A DNA stretch of 64,000 nucleotides from Catenibacillus scindens (GCF_014202115.1 NZ_JACHFW010000012.1:47971-111970); one strand, 5' to 3'; positions 1-10,868 are shown, numbered from the stretch's first letter. Notes: generated from the sequence alone by a model not told the origin. Program-made: numbers and translations.

Positions 1-1
1 A

Positions 2-1288
<1,287 letters not shown>

Positions 1289-1425
1289 CAACAGTTCAGC
1301 CATCAGACCGCACCTTGTCTGATGAGCTAAGCGCCAGAAAATGAGCAAAGGAGCGGCGAAGCCGCGGGTCAGCGCGCAAGCGCGGCTTTGCGAATGGCGC
1401 GGGCTGAACTGGCGCAACTGCTGTA
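1289..1425. repeat. Long member of a dispersed palindromic repeat family
   Basis: The gyrB-gyrA spacer is almost entirely filled by a structured repeat. The outer arms CAGTTCAGCC (1292-1301) and GGCTGAACTG (1402-1411) are perfect inverted copies. Inside are the smaller hairpin CATCAGAC/GTCTGATG and a G+C-rich stretch around 1349-1396. The arms recur near 4056, 14362, 17341, 20627, 22347, 34748, 45315 and 56352. It resembles a REP or MITE-like element. It lies inside a probable operon, so it is unlikely to be a strong terminator. Confidence 0.7.
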
Positions 1426-1459
1426 ATAAGGAGTACCCTAAAATGGAGGAAATGTCATA

Positions 1460-3991
1460 ATGGACGATAAAAGCAATATTTTTGATAAAGTTCAGGAAGT
1501 CGATCTCCAGAAGACAATGGAAGAGTCTTATATCGACTATGCCATGAGCGTTATCGCTTCAAGAGCCCTACCCGATGTGAGGGATGGCCTGAAGCCGGTA
1601 CAGAGACGAATTTTATATGCAATGATCGAGCTGAACAACGGTCCGGACAAGCCCCACAGAAAATGTGCCCGTATCGTTGGTGATACTATGGGTAAATATC
1701 ACCCTCACGGCGACAGCTCTATCTATGGGGCTTTGGTTAATCTGGCTCAGGAGTGGAATACCCGCTATCCGCTGGTTGACGGCCACGGAAACTTCGGTTC
1801 TGTGGACGGCGACGGCGCGGCAGCCATGCGTTATACAGAAGCGCGACTCAGTAAAATTTCCATGGAAATGACAGCGGATATTAATAAAGATACGGTAGAC
1901 TTTAGTCCAAACTTTGATGAGACGGAAAAAGAGCCCAACGTACTGCCTTCACGTTTCCCAAATCTTCTGGTGAACGGAACCACGGGTATTGCCGTAGGTA
2001 TGGCCACAAATATCCCCCCTCACAATCTGACGGAAACCATTAACGGCGTTTTAAAGATCATTGAAAACCGAATTGAAAATGATAGGGATACAGAGATTGA
2101 GGAAATCCTTGACATTATCAAAGGTCCGGACTTTCCAACCGGCGCCATGATCCTTGGCCGCAGAGGCATTGAGGAGGCATACCGCACCGGACGGGGGAAG
2201 ATTAAAGTGCGGGCAGTGACAGATATTGAGCCTATGGGGACCAACCGCCAGCGCATTGTTGTCACTGAGCTGCCCTATATGGTCAACAAGGCCAAACTGA
2301 TTGAGAAGATCGCAGAGCTTGTGCGGGACAAGCGCATTGATGGAATTTCTGACTTACGTGACGAGTCGGACCGCCAGGGAATGCGGGTAGTCATTGAGCT
2401 TAAAAAGGACGCAAATGCCAATGTGATCTTAAATCATTTATATAAACATACACAGCTTCAGGATTCTTTCGGAGTGATCATGCTGGCCCTTGTCAACAAT
2501 GTTCCTATGGTGCTGAATTTAAAGCAGATGCTTGAACTGTATCTTCGCCACCAGGAAGACGTTGTGACACGGCGCTGCCGCTATGAGCTTGGAAAAGCTC
2601 AGGAGCGGGCACATATTTTGGAAGGTTTGCTCATTGCCTTGGATCATATTGATGAGGTGATCCAGATCATTCGCTCTTCCAAAAATGTGGCGGAGGCAAA
2701 AGAACGTTTGATCGACAGCTATTCGCTGACCGATGTTCAGGCTCAGGCTATTGTGGATATGCGTCTGAGAGCATTGACCGGTCTGGAAAGAGAGAAGCTG
2801 GAGAGCGAATATAAAGAACTTATGGCAAGAATTGAAGAGTTGAAAGCCATTCTTGGCGACGAAAAACTTCTCCTTGGTGTGATCCGTGATGAAATCACTG
2901 TGATCCGCGACAAATACGGAGATGAGCGCCGCACATCCATAGGCATGGACGATGATGAAATCACTGACGAAGATCTGATCAAGGATGAAAATACAGTCAT
3001 CACCCTGACCCATCTGGGCTACATCAAGCGCATGACGGAGGATAATTTCCGCAGCCAGAACAGGGGAGGCAAGGGCATCAAAGGCATGGCTACCATTGAT
3101 GATGATTTTATTGAGGATATGATGATGACCTCAACCCATCACTATGTCATGTTCTTTACAAGCAAAGGAAAAGTCTACCGGATGAAGGCTTACGAGATTC
3201 CGGAATCCTCAAGGACAGCCCGCGGTACGGCCCTGGTGAATCTTCTCCAGCTTGAAGCCGGCGAGAGGATCACAGCTATGATTCCCATCCGCAGCTACAG
3301 CGATGACAAGTATTTGTTTATGGCTACCAAACAGGGTATGGTGAAAAAGACGGCTATTATGGAGTACCAGAACATCCGCAAGTCCGGTCTGACAGCCATT
3401 AACCTGAAAGATGAGGATGAGCTGATTGAGGTTAAGACTACAGATCACCACAATGATATTTTCCTTGTGACCAAACATGGCATGTGCATCCGATTTAATG
3501 AAAATGATGTGCGTCCCACCGGACGGGCATCCATGGGTGTGATCGGAATGAGCCTTGACCCCGACGATGAAGTTGTGGGTATGCAGTTGGATACCCAGGG
3601 CGAGGCATTGCTTGTTGCCTCCGAAAACGGCCTTGGAAAGCGGACACTCATGGAGAAATTCGCGGTACAGCACCGGGGCGGAAAAGGTGTGAAGTGCTAT
3701 AAGATCACGGAAAAGACCGGAAACGTTGTGGGCGTCAAGGCAGTGAATGAAGATCATGAGATTATGCTCATCACTACCGGAGGTATTATCATCCGTATGC
3801 CAGTCAGCGGAATTTCCCTTCTTGAACGTATCACATCCGGTGTGAAGCTTATTGACATTGATGTGGAAAAAGACATTAAGGTGGCAAGCATTGCCAAAGT
3901 CCGTCAGGATGTTGAGAAAGAAGAATCTGAGAAAGATTCTGAGGAACAGGAAATTTCCGGGGACGGTTCTGAGGATAACTTTGAAGGATAA
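1460..3991 (+). CDS. gyrA: DNA gyrase subunit A
   Basis: An 843-residue GyrA, the DNA breakage and reunion subunit. The catalytic tyrosine is Tyr125 in the [10 protein letters not shown] motif. The winged-helix and tower domains fill roughly residues 30-500, and the C-terminal beta-pinwheel contains two GyrA-box-like segments, NRGGKG and HRGGKG. An acidic tail of Glu, Asp and Ser ends the protein. In the quinolone-resistance region the sequence reads GDSSIYG: the serine matching E. coli Ser83 is kept, while the place of Asp87 is Gly90. The start at 1460 has GGAGG shortly upstream (about 1446-1450). The gene probably shares a transcript with gyrB. Confidence 0.97.
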   Translation: MDDKSNIFDKVQEVDLQKTMEESYIDYAMSVIASRALPDVRDGLKPVQRRILYAMIELNNGPDKPHRKCARIVGDTMGKYHPHGDSSIYGALVNLAQEWNTRYPLVDGHGNFGSVDGDGAAAMRYTEARLSKISMEMTADINKDTVDFSPNFDETEKEPNVLPSRFPNLLVNGTTGIAVGMATNIPPHNLTETINGVLKIIENRIENDRDTEIEEILDIIKGPDFPTGAMILGRRGIEEAYRTGRGKIKVRAVTDIEPMGTNRQRIVVTELPYMVNKAKLIEKIAELVRDKRIDGISDLRDESDRQGMRVVIELKKDANANVILNHLYKHTQLQDSFGVIMLALVNNVPMVLNLKQMLELYLRHQEDVVTRRCRYELGKAQERAHILEGLLIALDHIDEVIQIIRSSKNVAEAKERLIDSYSLTDVQAQAIVDMRLRALTGLEREKLESEYKELMARIEELKAILGDEKLLLGVIRDEITVIRDKYGDERRTSIGMDDDEITDEDLIKDENTVITLTHLGYIKRMTEDNFRSQNRGGKGIKGMATIDDDFIEDMMMTSTHHYVMFFTSKGKVYRMKAYEIPESSRTARGTALVNLLQLEAGERITAMIPIRSYSDDKYLFMATKQGMVKKTAIMEYQNIRKSGLTAINLKDEDELIEVKTTDHHNDIFLVTKHGMCIRFNENDVRPTGRASMGVIGMSLDPDDEVVGMQLDTQGEALLVASENGLGKRTLMEKFAVQHRGGKGVKCYKITEKTGNVVGVKAVNEDHEIMLITTGGIIIRMPVSGISLLERITSGVKLIDIDVEKDIKVASIAKVRQDVEKEESEKDSEEQEISGDGSEDNFEG

Positions 3992-4010
3992 AGTCTGAAA
4001 TTTGTGGATA

Positions 4011-4053
4011 AAATTGCCGGGATTTCCAATGTATGTGGATATCCCGGCAATTT
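4011..4053 (+). terminator. Rho-independent terminator after gyrA
   Basis: AAATTGCCGGGAT (4011-4023) pairs perfectly with ATCCCGGCAATTT (4041-4053). The 13-bp stem begins 20 bases after the gyrA stop and ends in a short T run, so it probably ends the gyrBA transcript. Confidence 0.85.
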
Positions 4054-4055
4054 TA

Positions 4056-4098
4056 GCAATAGTTCAGCCATTAGACAAGGTGCGGGATGAACTGTTAT
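4056..4098. repeat. Dispersed palindromic repeat, short form
   Basis: AGTTCAGCC (4061-4069) and GGATGAACTGTTAT (4085-4098) form an imperfect inverted repeat. On the minus strand this segment reads much like the copy at 45315-45358. The bases just after it (GCCGCCAGAAAAT, near 4112) also match the interior of the long copy at 1289-1425. Confidence 0.6.
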
Positions 4099-4147
4099 AT
4101 CTTCTGGTTCAGCCGCCAGAAAATAGATAATGATCGGAGGTGCTGTT

Positions 4148-5050
4148 TTGAAGATTTTTGATGTGCATACCCACTTTACTGTGGAAACCGGACGTATTTC
4201 AGAGGACGCTGAAAAGATCGGCTATGCGGTGGAAAATAAAAGCGCCGGGGAACATGTGAAATTTATGGAGCGGTCAGGAATTGAACGGGCGCTCCTCACA
4301 TGTCCGACGCAGAAAAATATGGATGATGAGGACGCCTGTGCGGCCTATTGCCGCCAGGTCAATGAACAGGGAGCGAAGCTTGTCCGGGATTATCCGGAGC
4401 GGTTTTTATTTGCTGCATCCCTGCCCCTTCCATGGACAAAGAAGGCAGTGGAGGAGCTGGAGTATGCCGTAACACGGCTTGGAGCCAGGGCTGTGGGACT
4501 TTGCAGCAATTACCGGGGCATTTATCTGGGAGACCCGTCTTTTGAGCCGGTTTTTGCGGCTATTGAGCGGCTGGGGGTTCCGGTACTCCTTCATCCCGCG
4601 GCTCCTTTAGTTTATCCCAAAAATCCGGTGACAGGGAAGATTCTTCCCATGTATGAATTTATTACAGATACCACGCGGACACTGCTGGATCTCTTTGCCG
4701 CCCGGACACTGAACCGTCATCCAGAGGTCAAGGTTGTCGTGCCTCACAGCGGTTCCTGCCTTCCGGTGGCCCTGGACCGCTTTTACGGCATTATGCGTGT
4801 GAAAGGGGAAAATGTGACGGTTCCTCTGGATCAGCTCTATTTTGATCTGGCCTGTGACGCCTTCCCAAGAGGAGTCCCTATACTCCTTACCCTGACTGAT
4901 CCGGCTCATATTTTATACGGCACAGATTATCCGGCTATTCCGGAACCTGTGCTGAAAGGGCATCTTCATAGCGCCATGACCTGTCCGCATCTTCAGGGCC
5001 ATGTGGAAGATGTGATGTGGGGAAATGCCCGGAAGCTTTTTGGGCTGTGA
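4148..5050 (+). CDS. Amidohydrolase family (PF04909-type) metal-dependent hydrolase
   Basis: A TIM-barrel amidohydrolase of about 300 residues. The opening DVHTHF supplies the HxH metal motif. Later come HPAAP and PHSGS, with histidines expected to be ligands or base, and GTDYP with the metal-binding Asp near the C-terminus. This family contains decarboxylases and hydrolases acting on aromatic or cyclic acids, such as ACMS decarboxylase, but the substrate here cannot be told. I prefer the TTG start at 4148 because CGGAGG lies 7 bases upstream and the protein then begins MKIFDVHTHF; an in-frame ATG at 4130 lacks such spacing. The gene stands alone after the gyrA terminator. Confidence 0.85.
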   Translation: MKIFDVHTHFTVETGRISEDAEKIGYAVENKSAGEHVKFMERSGIERALLTCPTQKNMDDEDACAAYCRQVNEQGAKLVRDYPERFLFAASLPLPWTKKAVEELEYAVTRLGARAVGLCSNYRGIYLGDPSFEPVFAAIERLGVPVLLHPAAPLVYPKNPVTGKILPMYEFITDTTRTLLDLFAARTLNRHPEVKVVVPHSGSCLPVALDRFYGIMRVKGENVTVPLDQLYFDLACDAFPRGVPILLTLTDPAHILYGTDYPAIPEPVLKGHLHSAMTCPHLQGHVEDVMWGNARKLFGL

Positions 5051-5100
5051 TGTTGGGGAACGACCGGAGGTTTTTGGGACTGTAAAGGGGGGGAGATTTT

Positions 5101-5779
5101 TTGAAGTTATGTGGGGTTATGATTTTCGTGATGATTTTGGCTGGGATCAGCGGGTGCGCTGTACCCGGACAGGAATTTTCTGAAGATAAGACAGGGGAAG
5201 CATCGTGGAAAATGACGGAGAATCCGGCGGATGATCATGGACGCCCAGTGGGATGCCTCCCAGCGGTTATTTGCAGATGAAATGAGAGAAAAAGTCATGG
5301 ATATTTATGATGGGCTTGATCTTGAAATGTCCTATGTCAATACCAGATATTATGCCGGAGAGGATGGACAGGGGACTGAGGAAAACTGCGTGATCGAGAC
5401 AATGGCCCTCCTTGATGGGTTTCCATTGATTTCAACGGGCCAGGGAGATTATATGCGCAGCTTTTGTAAAATCGGCCATCAGGGGGTTAGCAGAATGCTC
5501 CTTGCAGGAATTTTTGAGATGGATTCCCGAGAGCAGTTATCAGTGATTTCTTTAGATGATGTTCTTAAAATCGTTGAGATGAAGGCAGAAAAAAAAGACA
5601 TTTACGGCTACAGCAGGATCACCGGGATTAAATTGGCCTATATGTTTGATGTTGAAGATGAAAAGATCGTCTTTGATCCGGTATGGTGTTTTGATACAGC
5701 TATAGATGACGTCAATGGGGATATCCCTCTGTTTTGTGTGGATGCCTGTACTGGTGAGATCGCCTATATGAGTCCGTAG
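5101..5779 (+). pseudogene. Predicted lipoprotein gene split by a frameshift
   Basis: A TTG start at 5101, with a strong GGGGGGAG site just upstream, opens a frame with a lipoprotein signal peptide (hydrophobic run ending in the lipobox AGISGC). That frame closes at 5281. The body continues in a different frame, open from about 5216 to 5779, giving roughly 180 residues with a mixed alpha/beta pattern and no family I recognise; its last third has a beta-rich stretch ending before YMSP. The shift must lie in 5216-5280. It may be a real mutation or a base error. The next gene starts 14 bases later, so the two are probably one operon encoding envelope proteins of unknown role. Confidence 0.6.
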
Positions 5780-5793
5780 AGGGGAGGGGGAAT

Positions 5794-6570
5794 ATGAGAA
5801 AATACTTCTTTGGGCGGATAGGTATGGTCTGCGCCATCATATGCGCCATCCTGCTTATGCTCCGTCTGTCATATACAATACTTTACAACAGATCATTAAC
5901 AAAAGATTTTGTGCCTGATGACTGGATTACAGAGTATCAGGATCACAGTTCCATGGATGAAATGGATATTGAAAAAATTGTTGACAGTTATTTCTCTGTT
6001 TCTCCGTTGAACGCTCCTTTAGATCAATCTGTTGTTTTGGACAGAGATATTTATTATTACTCAGAACCGGATGGGGATTCACAAATCCTGTGCAAGTTAA
6101 ATGCCGGCGAGCGCTATTTTATTTATGGTGATTTTCTCACTTTACAGCCAAGAACGCTCAGTTTGCCCACTTATGATCAGGGATGGCGTTACGCCCTTCC
6201 CCTGATCACGGAAGAACAGTATCGGAAGCTGGACTATTTATCCGGCTTACCTGTCTGGGTCCGGGGCGAAGGCCCTTATATTTCTGAACAATACGGCTAT
6301 ATCCGGACAGAGGATATGATCTATCTTATTCGAAATTTTCAGAGGCAATCGGCAGATTATTCATGGATGGATGAAATCCGATGGCTCTTCGATGACAGAT
6401 ATGCTTTAGGACATCTCTATGGCGCAGATCAGTTGTTGTGGGAAGAGGGCGTTTATCTGTCGCCGGATCTTCCGATTTCCTTCTGGCGTCTGCCGGAGAT
6501 ACTGCTTCTGCTGCTGATAGTTTCCGGCATAGCCAAAGCGGCAGTGTGTGCGGCGGTAAAGAGGCGTTAG
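5794..6570 (+). CDS. Two-span membrane protein of unknown function
   Basis: A 258-residue protein with a membrane helix at about residues 7-29 and another at about 237-255, leaving some 200 polar residues probably on the outer face. The start at 5794 follows a GGGGAGGGGG ribosome site. I recognise no catalytic motif. It lies 14 bases after the frameshifted lipoprotein gene, and the pair probably works together at the membrane. Confidence 0.7.
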   Translation: MRKYFFGRIGMVCAIICAILLMLRLSYTILYNRSLTKDFVPDDWITEYQDHSSMDEMDIEKIVDSYFSVSPLNAPLDQSVVLDRDIYYYSEPDGDSQILCKLNAGERYFIYGDFLTLQPRTLSLPTYDQGWRYALPLITEEQYRKLDYLSGLPVWVRGEGPYISEQYGYIRTEDMIYLIRNFQRQSADYSWMDEIRWLFDDRYALGHLYGADQLLWEEGVYLSPDLPISFWRLPEILLLLLIVSGIAKAAVCAAVKRR

Positions 6571-6630
6571 CTTAGAAAATCCGAGATGAATAGATGAAAA
6601 ATTACAACAAATTTTAAGGAGGATAAATCA

Positions 6631-6918
6631 ATGATTATTCATGAAATTAACTGTCATATCAAACCGGGAGAAATGGACGCCTATCTTGAGGTGGCAAAGC
6701 AGTTTGTAGCGGCTATGAGAGGGGAAGAAGGCTGTATTTCCAGCCAGTTGTGCCGTTCAAATTCTGATGAAAACAAGGCGGTTTATTTTGTTCAGTGGAG
6801 AGATATGGACTGCGCTAAGGCTCACAGCCAGGGAGAGAATTTCAAGAAATATATTCCGTTAATGGGGGCGCATTTTATCGGGTGCGACGAGGATATGTAC
6901 GAAGTCATTGACTGCTGA
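6631..6918 (+). CDS. Antibiotic biosynthesis monooxygenase (ABM) domain protein
   Basis: A 95-residue single-domain protein of the ABM dimeric alpha/beta barrel fold (YgiN-like, putative quinol monooxygenase). Typical features are the opening beta strand HEINCHIKPGEMDAYLEVAK, the EEGCISSQLCRS segment, and the aromatic FVQWRD strand followed by the AHSQGENFKKY helix. Such proteins use no cofactor and act on quinol-like aromatics, or detoxify reactive compounds. The start has AAGGAGG about 8 bases upstream. It is monocistronic, followed by a terminator. The actual substrate is unknown. Confidence 0.85.
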   Translation: MIIHEINCHIKPGEMDAYLEVAKQFVAAMRGEEGCISSQLCRSNSDENKAVYFVQWRDMDCAKAHSQGENFKKYIPLMGAHFIGCDEDMYEVIDC

Positions 6919-6963
6919 TTTGCCATTGAAAATGGTGACAACCTTTTAATAGACAACAAAAAT

Positions 6964-7017
6964 CCCCGCGGTCTGTTATATGAAACATGTTATATGAAAC
7001 ATTGATATGCCGCGGGG
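6964..7017. terminator. Bidirectional terminator between convergent genes
   Basis: CCCCGCGG (6964-6971) pairs with CCGCGGGG (7010-7017), followed by TTTTTAG on the plus strand and preceded by an A run that serves the minus strand. The loop holds two direct copies of TGTTATATGAAACA. Confidence 0.8.
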
Positions 7018-7027
7018 TTTTTAGTCT

Positions 7028-8041
7028 CTACAGACTGCCGGATGCCGGCTCTTTTTCACGATTGATCATTCGTTCGATCAGGTCGATGGTTTCCCGGATA
7101 CCATAATTGGCGCTGTTGATACAAAGATCATAGTTTTCCGGGCGGCCCCACCGTTTGTCTGTGTAAAAATCATAGTATTTTTTATGCTGCCGGTCCATCT
7201 GCCTTAAAAAGCGGCTGGCATGATGAAAGTCCATATTTTTGGACGCCATAATCCGCTGAACTCTCAGAGAGAAGGGCGCGCTGATAAAGAGACTGAGATG
7301 TGGGATATGATTGTTAGTGAGAATAGCATCCGCGCACCGCCCCATAATCACACAATCCTCAGTTCGGGCAAGATTACAGATCAAGTCACTCATATTGAAA
7401 AACACAGCGTCCTGTCTGGGAAGACCATGGTAGCGGTTAAATTCACGGAACCAGGTTTTTAAGCGGAAGTTTCTTTTGCGGTATTTGTCAAAGTCAGCAA
7501 AAGGCTCTGTCTCCGTGTCGTTGACCGATCCTTTTTCGGCTTCCAGGCGGGTTAAAACCTGATTAAAAATTTCTACATCATAATAATTAATGTGAAGATC
7601 ATCGGCCAATTCAAATCCTATATCATTTCCGGCGCTGCCCTGAGTCCGGCTGATACAGATCACCAGATGGTCATTTTCGGAAAGCTTCTTGCGGGCAGTT
7701 GGATTTAACTCTGCCCGGGCAAGATCAACAATATCTATTTTTCCGAAACTATCAGGGAGCGCTTCGATTTCTTTCAGAATATTGTCGTATTCTGTCATCA
7801 TCTGAGTCTTTTTCTTTTTATCCTTGATGGTTCGAGCCATATTGCTGATCAGAGCAAGTTCACTTCTTAACAGATGACCGTCGGGCTTTGTAAGCATGAG
7901 CATACACAGATTTTGTATCGTGTTTTCTTTATTGCCGGTAAAGGTTCTGCCGAGAGAGGAACCAACGCAGTGATAGACTTCCTCATCCAGATTATAAATA
8001 CGGTTCGCCAGTTCCAAACATTTTTCTCTATTTTCCTGCAT
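7028..8041 (-). CDS. Cytidylate kinase-like family protein
   Basis: A 337-residue protein. The C-terminal 210 residues match the cytidylate-kinase-like family (PF13189): the nucleotide-binding segment reads ISRTQGSAGNDIG, followed by YYDVEIF, and later VIMGRCADAIL and LFISAPFSLRVQRI. The first 120 residues form an extra helical region rich in charged residues and are not part of the kinase fold. Members are thought to phosphorylate nucleotides, but many are uncharacterised. The next gene, an antiporter, starts upstream on the same strand and ends only 12 bases before this one starts, so they are probably co-transcribed. Confidence 0.85.
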   Translation of the reverse strand: MQENREKCLELANRIYNLDEEVYHCVGSSLGRTFTGNKENTIQNLCMLMLTKPDGHLLRSELALISNMARTIKDKKKKTQMMTEYDNILKEIEALPDSFGKIDIVDLARAELNPTARKKLSENDHLVICISRTQGSAGNDIGFELADDLHINYYDVEIFNQVLTRLEAEKGSVNDTETEPFADFDKYRKRNFRLKTWFREFNRYHGLPRQDAVFFNMSDLICNLARTEDCVIMGRCADAILTNNHIPHLSLFISAPFSLRVQRIMASKNMDFHHASRFLRQMDRQHKKYYDFYTDKRWGRPENYDLCINSANYGIRETIDLIERMINREKEPASGSL

Positions 8042-8053
8042 ATGTGTCCCCCC

Positions 8054-9493
8054 TTACAAAAAGAAAATTAAGGTATCCAGCAAAAATACCGGAATTAAAA
8101 TTCCCACGGACCACAACATATATCCAAAGAACGACGGCATATTGACACCGTTTTCATCAGAGATGGATTTTACCATGAAGTTGGGGGCGTTTCCTATGTA
8201 GGTATTGGCACCCATAAACACAGCTCCGCAGGAAATTGCTGAAAGAAGGTGAACCGGAACCGTTCCGAGACTGGTGGCAATCCCGCTGGTAAAGCCAAGG
8301 GTTCCCGCAGTTGTGAGGAACACAAGGTATGTGGGTGTATTATCCAGAAAACTGGATAAAGCGCCGGTAGCCCAGAACAACTGATAAGGCTGGTTTAGAC
8401 CAAGATTCGGACCAACCTGTTGCAGAAGCATCAAAGCTGGCTGCATGGTAATGAAAATACCGATAAAAAGGACGGCAACTTCCTGAATAGCTCCCCATGT
8501 AAAGTGGTTTCTTGTCCGTATGTCTTTGGACGTTGTTTTAAAGGAAAGAAAAGCCGCCACAAGGATAATAATGATTTCGATCAGTGATGGGAAACTTAAA
8601 GATACTTCCCCGAAAATATGTACACCGAGAACATTTCCGGCGCTGTCCTGGAAAGCCTTCATTCCCGGAAGCACGCCGCTTAAAATAACGGCGCCGACGA
8701 TCATGACAAGGAAAATGAGATTGTGCAGCCCGTCGATGCTGAAACGGGTTCCCGGCTTGCTGATATCCGGTTTCCGGCCTTCTGCGATATCCTTACGGTA
8801 CATTCTTTTGTCCACATGATAAAAAATGAAAAGAAGAATGACCATATTAAAGAGCAGGACCGGAAATAGACGCAGGCTCCAGAAGAAGGGAACGCCCCTC
8901 ATGAATCCCATGAGCAGTGGCGGATCTCCGATGGGAGTCAGGATTCCGCCCATATTGGAGACAAGGAAAATGAAGAAAACCATAATGTGAGCTTTTCTTT
9001 TTCTCCAGGAGTTCATTTTCAGCACAGGACGCACCATAAGCATACTGGCTCCGGTGGTTCCGATACAGCTTGCCAGGATTGTGCCAAGGGCAAGAAGTCC
9101 CACGTTGACTCTGGGCGATCCTGCAAAATCTCCCTCCATAGTGATATTGCCGGATACGCAAAATAGGCCGAACAGCAAAATAATAAATGTTAAATAATCA
9201 TTGACTGTACATTCCAGCACAGTTTCCACAGTTTGTCCTGCCCCATAGTAAATGGCGAAAGGAATAATCATAGCCAGAATCCAGAACGCAACCGCCAGGG
9301 GTTGATGGGATTCCCACCATTGGCCTTTGACCAGGGGCATGATAGCGATACAGAGCAAAAGTCCCGCAAAGGGAATGCAAAGCCAGATGGGTACCGCTGC
9401 TTCTTGTGTACTTTCTGCAGCCTGGGCAAAGGCCGGGCAGGCGAGAAGAAAAATACTGAGAAGAATACCCGCTAAAATAATCTTTTTTTTCAA
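8054..9493 (-). CDS. Sodium:proton antiporter, NhaD/ArsB (CitMHS) type
   Basis: A membrane transporter of about 479 residues with some twelve hydrophobic spans. The two re-entrant signature regions of the ion transporter superfamily are present: PIGDPPLLMGFM in the first half and ANTYIGNAPNFMVKSI near the C-terminus. It begins with a signal-like helix ending in AFAQA. I chose the TTG start at 9493 because GGAGG lies 8 bases before it; the open frame extends 56 codons further upstream without a comparable site. It probably exchanges sodium for protons, though dicarboxylate transport is possible in this superfamily. Confidence 0.85.
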   Translation of the reverse strand: MKKKIILAGILLSIFLLACPAFAQAAESTQEAAVPIWLCIPFAGLLLCIAIMPLVKGQWWESHQPLAVAFWILAMIIPFAIYYGAGQTVETVLECTVNDYLTFIILLFGLFCVSGNITMEGDFAGSPRVNVGLLALGTILASCIGTTGASMLMVRPVLKMNSWRKRKAHIMVFFIFLVSNMGGILTPIGDPPLLMGFMRGVPFFWSLRLFPVLLFNMVILLFIFYHVDKRMYRKDIAEGRKPDISKPGTRFSIDGLHNLIFLVMIVGAVILSGVLPGMKAFQDSAGNVLGVHIFGEVSLSFPSLIEIIIILVAAFLSFKTTSKDIRTRNHFTWGAIQEVAVLFIGIFITMQPALMLLQQVGPNLGLNQPYQLFWATGALSSFLDNTPTYLVFLTTAGTLGFTSGIATSLGTVPVHLLSAISCGAVFMGANTYIGNAPNFMVKSISDENGVNMPSFFGYMLWSVGILIPVFLLDTLIFFL

Positions 9494-9770
9494 ATCTGTC
9501 ACCTCCATAGTTGTAAAAACAGTTCCTCCCTCTCCATTGTTTGATGGATGAACTTTGACATTAAAATTATAACGCTGAAAATAGTCAAAAGCAACAATAC
9601 TATGGGAAAATCCCTCCATTTTTTTTGACGATTTAGACAGGCAGTGATAAAGCGGTGACATCTACAAAGATTTTATGATGCACATGAAAATTGTTTCTTT
9701 TATAGCGACTAAATGTAAAAAAAACAGAAAAATATTAGAAATTATGCCAATAGTAATGACAAAATAAATA

Positions 9771-9779
9771 TGATATAAT
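9771..9779 (+). promoter_or_regulatory. Extended -10 promoter element
   Basis: TGATATAAT is a consensus extended -10 element 51 bases before the start of the small membrane protein at 9830. No good -35 box lies at 17 bp, as expected for extended -10 promoters. The rest of 9494-9829 is A+T-rich and holds the antiporter leader on the minus strand; nothing else is recognisable there. Confidence 0.6.
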
Positions 9780-9829
9780 CATATACAGATAAAATAAGAG
9801 GGAGAGTTGTTGGAGAGAGGGGGATCACA

Positions 9830-10093
9830 ATGAAAAGAAGTATTATAAAAATCGTTCTGATCTTGATCGCTGTGCTGTACATTATCGGCATTATATGTGT
9901 GCCTTTTATGGAGCCGCTGAGATTTAATGTATTTGCCTGGATCATATTTGCCGTGTATCTGCTGTGCGCTATTTTTATCTGCGGTCTTTTAGGGAATAAG
10001 AATAAGCAGTATGGGGCGACCGATGAAGAAAAGAAGGAAGGAAAGATTTCTCAGGAATTGCTGAAAGAGCGTAATAAGTGGTTTATGGGATAG
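9830..10093 (+). CDS. Small membrane protein, two spans
   Basis: An 87-residue protein with two membrane helices at about residues 7-26 and 32-54, then a charged Lys/Glu-rich tail. The start has GAGAGGGGGATCACA upstream. It is unlike any family I can name. A consensus extended -10 element lies just upstream and a terminator follows the next small frame. Confidence 0.65.
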   Translation: MKRSIIKIVLILIAVLYIIGIICVPFMEPLRFNVFAWIIFAVYLLCAIFICGLLGNKNKQYGATDEEKKEGKISQELLKERNKWFMG

Positions 10094-10121
10094 GGTATAA
10101 TAAACGAAGCGAAGGAGAACT

Positions 10122-10283
10122 TTGAGGTTTAAGATTATTTATGAAAAAGAAGCTGCTAAACATATAAATAAAATAGATAAAGAGGAACAACTATTGACTG
10201 ATGAAATTGAAGCCATACGCCGTGCTAATGAGAGTATAGAAAAATATGGTACTGTCGATCATAATGCAATAGATTGGGATTAA
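10122..10283 (+). pseudogene. Short toxin-antitoxin-like stub (RelE-like N-terminus)
   Basis: A TTG start at 10122, four bases after GGAG, opens a 53-codon frame. The first 20 residues (FKIIYEKEAAKHINKIDK) look like the start of a RelE/ParE-type toxin. The remainder, ending YGTVDHNAIDWD, does not continue that fold and looks more like the tail of an antitoxin. I read it as a remnant created by an internal deletion, like the two genes that follow on the other strand. It could also be a genuine small protein. Confidence 0.4.
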
Positions 10284-10290
10284 GCCCCAA

Positions 10291-10331
10291 AAATCGCTGC
10301 ACCCCGGTAAATACAAGGGACGCAGCGATTT
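10291..10331. terminator. Bidirectional terminator
   Basis: AAATCGCTGC (10291-10300) pairs with GCAGCGATTT (10322-10331), followed by a T run on the plus strand and preceded by AAAAA for the minus strand. It separates the small frame at 10122 from the converging acetyltransferase remnant. Confidence 0.85.
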
Positions 10332-10344
10332 TTTCGGCGCTTCA

Positions 10345-10572
10345 TTACTTAACCGGATACATCATTTTTAATCGTTGAGCTTCATTGGCATTAAAACCAA
10401 ACTTCTGATAAAATGGTATTTTATCCTTGTCGAAAATAGATATCCGAAATAATGTATGCTCCATTGCAAGTTTTGTTTGTGTCAATGAAGGTCCTGGTCC
10501 CCATACTGTCTCCCATAAAAGTATAAATTCTTCGGCACTTAGTTCATTGTATTTGATAGTGTATTTATTCAT
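10345..10572 (-). pseudogene. GNAT acetyltransferase with its central core deleted
   Basis: A 75-codon frame joins a typical GNAT N-terminus (SAEEFILLWETVWG, then EHTLFRISIFDKDKI) directly to a typical GNAT C-terminus (IPFYQKFGFNANEAQRLK). About 60 residues that hold the acetyl-CoA binding loop are missing, so no activity is expected. The residues DKI usually occur in intact relatives both before and after the missing stretch, suggesting recombination at a short homology. The frame stays open through the junction. Confidence 0.7.
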
Positions 10573-10576
10573 GTCG

Positions 10577-10868
10577 CTACTCCCTCTCTTTAGAAATCAA
10601 TTCTTCTTTGTCAATCAGATGATCAAAGTAAAGCTCGACAGTATTAAATACTTTGTCATTTGCAACACCGCCAATGACAATATCGTAATCTGTTGTATCA
10701 TTTCCAGTTCTACATTTTAGAATAAAATCAAGCCATTTTTCAGAGTAGCTGTCAAAATTTAGAACTTTAAGTTTCTTACAGGCTGCTTCGTCGAAGTCGT
10801 AACGGGATACAACTCCATTTTTTCCCCGGCGTTTGGATTTACTGATAGGAGCCATGATAAACAATCAT
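10577..10868 (-). pseudogene. DUF3990 protein gene, internally deleted and frameshifted
   Basis: The start codon at 10868 overlaps the stop of the preceding gene (ATGA) and encodes MIVYHGSYQ, the usual opening of DUF3990 proteins, before hitting a stop. The rest resumes in another frame at about 10850: the segments GVVSRYDFDEAACKKLKVLNF, KWLDFILKCR and DYDIVIGGVAND are characteristic of the DUF3990 C-terminal half. The middle portion is absent. Intact relatives are often coded next to DUF3791 genes, as here, in what may be a toxin-antitoxin-like unit; this copy should be inactive. Confidence 0.75.
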
